NCBI GenBank assembly: GCA_002404675.1
Contig: DHKE01000058.1
Coordinates: 1-6,171 of the forward strand
Reading direction: 5' to 3'
DNA from: Porphyromonadaceae bacterium UBA4702
GTDB lineage: Bacteria; Bacteroidota; Bacteroidia; Bacteroidales; Muribaculaceae
Length of the DNA stretch: 6,171 nt
Below, piece after piece: positions 4,817 to 6,171 of the stretch. A program made the translations under genes and the position numbers. The notes beneath the pieces are model-generated. The model was not told the DNA's origin. It saw nothing but the letters and a program-made list of their open reading frames with translations, and did not search any database. Position 1 is the stretch's first letter; each line of letters starts with the position of its first letter.

Positions 4817-6171
4817 ATGAAGGACACACTGAAGATATATTGCGAGAACGTACAGCGTTACATCGACATCGAGGGAGGTAACACGCTGTCTGATATATAC
4901 GGCCGGCTGCGCGAGGAGATAGGCTTCGAGCCTATATGCGCGCGTGTCAACAACAAGACGGAGGATATGTCGTACCCGGTATTTTCCCCCAAGCAGGTAT
5001 CGTTCCTGCCGGCAACGTCAGCGAGCGGCCGCCGCGTATACGTGCGGTCGCTGAGCATGATGCTGTATGCGGCTGTATACAAGTTGTTCCCGGGGACGAC
5101 GCTGCGCATGGAGCACAGCATCAGCCGTGGCTTCTACTGCCGTCTGCTGACGGCAGATGGCAAGGCCGTGCCGGCAGAGGAGGACACGCACCTCGGCCCG
5201 CTGCGCCGGTATATGCAGCAGCTCGCTGCGCAGTCCCTCCCCATGGTGCGCAAGGAGCGGCTCACCAAGGATGTCATAGAGAAGTTCCGCCGCCAGGGTC
5301 TTGCCGACAAGGTGCGGCTGCTCGAGACGCTGCACAACCTGTACACCGTATACTATACGCTCGACGGCGTGTGCGACAGCTACGGCGGCCCGCTCGCGCC
5401 ACACACCGGCATGGTGACTGTCTTCGACCTCGTGCCGTACAAGGAGGGCTTCCTCCTCATGCCGCCTGACCCGGAGTGTCCCGACAAGCCGTGCCGCCCC
5501 GTGCCGCAGGAGAAGATGTATGACGCTTTCACGCGCTACCTCCAGTTCAACCGCGTCATACGTGTCGCCGATGTCGCCGACCTGAACCAGGCGGTTGCCG
5601 AACACAAGACCGGGCAGCTGATAAACGTGGCTGAGACGATGCACGGCAACTACATAGGCCGCATCTCCGACACCATAGCCGCCCGCCACGCCGAGGGCAA
5701 GGCGGACATAGTGCTGATAGCCGGCCCGTCGTCGTCAGGCAAGACCACGTTCTGCAAGCGGCTCGCCGTCCAGCTGATGACCAACCTGCTCACGCCCAAG
5801 ATGATCTCGCTCGACGATTATTTCGTCAACCGTGAGGACACCCCGCGTGACGCTTCGGGCGACTACGACTACGAGAGCCTGTACGCGCTCGACCTGCCGC
5901 GCCTCAACTCCGACCTCACGCGGCTGCTCGCCGGCGAGACGGTCAACCTGCCCACCTACAGCTTTGAGCTGGGGCGGCGCGTAGAGAAGGAGCGTCCGCT
6001 GCATCTCGACGCTGACGACATACTCATCATGGAGGGCATACACGGGTTGAACCCCGAACTGACCTCCGCGCTCGACTCCTCGAGGCTGTTCAAGATATAC
6101 GTGTCGGCGCTGACCACGCTGCACATCGACGACCACAACTGGATCTCCACCACCGACAACCGCCTGTTGCG
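4817..6171 (+). CDS. TGS-domain nucleoside (uridine-type) kinase, C-terminus cut by right edge
   Basis: The reading frame from ATG 4817 stays open for 451 codons to the window edge; full-length relatives have roughly 550 residues. Domains in order are: a TGS domain (about 1-64, KIYCENVQRYIDIEGGNTLSD opening split across the first 25 residues); a ThrRS second-additional-domain-like region (about 70-240) with RSLSMMLYAAVYKLFPG, ISRGFYC and the PHTG segment (195-198); and a P-loop kinase domain of the uridine kinase/phosphoribulokinase type. The latter has Walker A GPSSSGKTTF (303-312, K309), the DDYF motif (333-336), SGDYDYESLYALDLPRL, and EGIHGLN (406-412). The end of the window, TTDNRLL, leads into the family's NR-RR-VRD lid region. 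The expected reaction is ATP-dependent phosphorylation of a nucleoside such as uridine or cytidine in the cytoplasm, a salvage step; the substrate is inferred from the family. The HxxxH histidines of ThrRS editing domains are absent from the aligned RSLSM segment. It is the last gene of the run that includes serS. Confidence 0.9.
   Translation, partial: MKDTLKIYCENVQRYIDIEGGNTLSDIYGRLREEIGFEPICARVNNKTEDMSYPVFSPKQVSFLPATSASGRRVYVRSLSMMLYAAVYKLFPGTTLRMEHSISRGFYCRLLTADGKAVPAEEDTHLGPLRRYMQQLAAQSLPMVRKERLTKDVIEKFRRQGLADKVRLLETLHNLYTVYYTLDGVCDSYGGPLAPHTGMVTVFDLVPYKEGFLLMPPDPECPDKPCRPVPQEKMYDAFTRYLQFNRVIRVADVADLNQAVAEHKTGQLINVAETMHGNYIGRISDTIAARHAEGKADIVLIAGPSSSGKTTFCKRLAVQLMTNLLTPKMISLDDYFVNREDTPRDASGDYDYESLYALDLPRLNSDLTRLLAGETVNLPTYSFELGRRVEKERPLHLDADDILIMEGIHGLNPELTSALDSSRLFKIYVSALTTLHIDDHNWISTTDNRLL

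Overview
The window looks like a Bacteroidota chromosome, most likely order Bacteroidales. Two promoters carry the Bacteroidota -7 consensus TAnnTTTG with an upstream -33 element. No start codon has a convincing Shine-Dalgarno sequence. The proteins (GatB/YqeY protein, SerRS, the long GNAT-like protein, TGS-nucleoside kinase) read like Bacteroidales versions. The GC-rich core genes use ATA heavily for isoleucine. A finer placement, for example Muribaculaceae, is a guess.

Left part (1-934). A minus-strand unit runs off the left edge. A perfect TATATTTG box at 742-749 (minus strand) precedes a 30-codon ORF (718-626). That ORF is followed by the N-terminal 196 residues of a YhcG/DUF1016-type predicted nuclease (588-1), whose catalytic domain lies outside the window. 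This gene has different isoleucine codon use from the genes to its right and is probably accessory DNA. A second promoter on the plus strand (845-875) fires the other way, so 719-934 is a divergent promoter region. The plus-strand leader has a 7-bp GC hairpin and an upstream ATG that opens a 14-codon ORF overlapping the first real gene.

Core part (935-6171). Five genes lie head to tail on the plus strand: a GatB/YqeY protein, seryl-tRNA synthetase (serS, 4-nt gap), a membrane-anchored protein with a degenerate protein-kinase fold, a GNAT-like acyltransferase, and a TGS-domain nucleoside kinase cut off by the right edge. Gaps are short (4, 29 and 36 nt) except the 183 nt after serS. That gap holds an inverted pair of 27-nt palindromic units beginning GTAG, with the architecture of a REPIN (paired REP elements mobilised by RAYT/TnpA_REP proteins).

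How the genes fit together. YqeY and SerRS connect to tRNA charging, and the last gene reuses TGS and ThrRS-like modules in front of a uridine-kinase-type P-loop domain. No further metabolic pathway can be read from the context. The two most unusual items are the pseudokinase and the REPIN-like element, whose two arms differ by a compensatory base-pair change.
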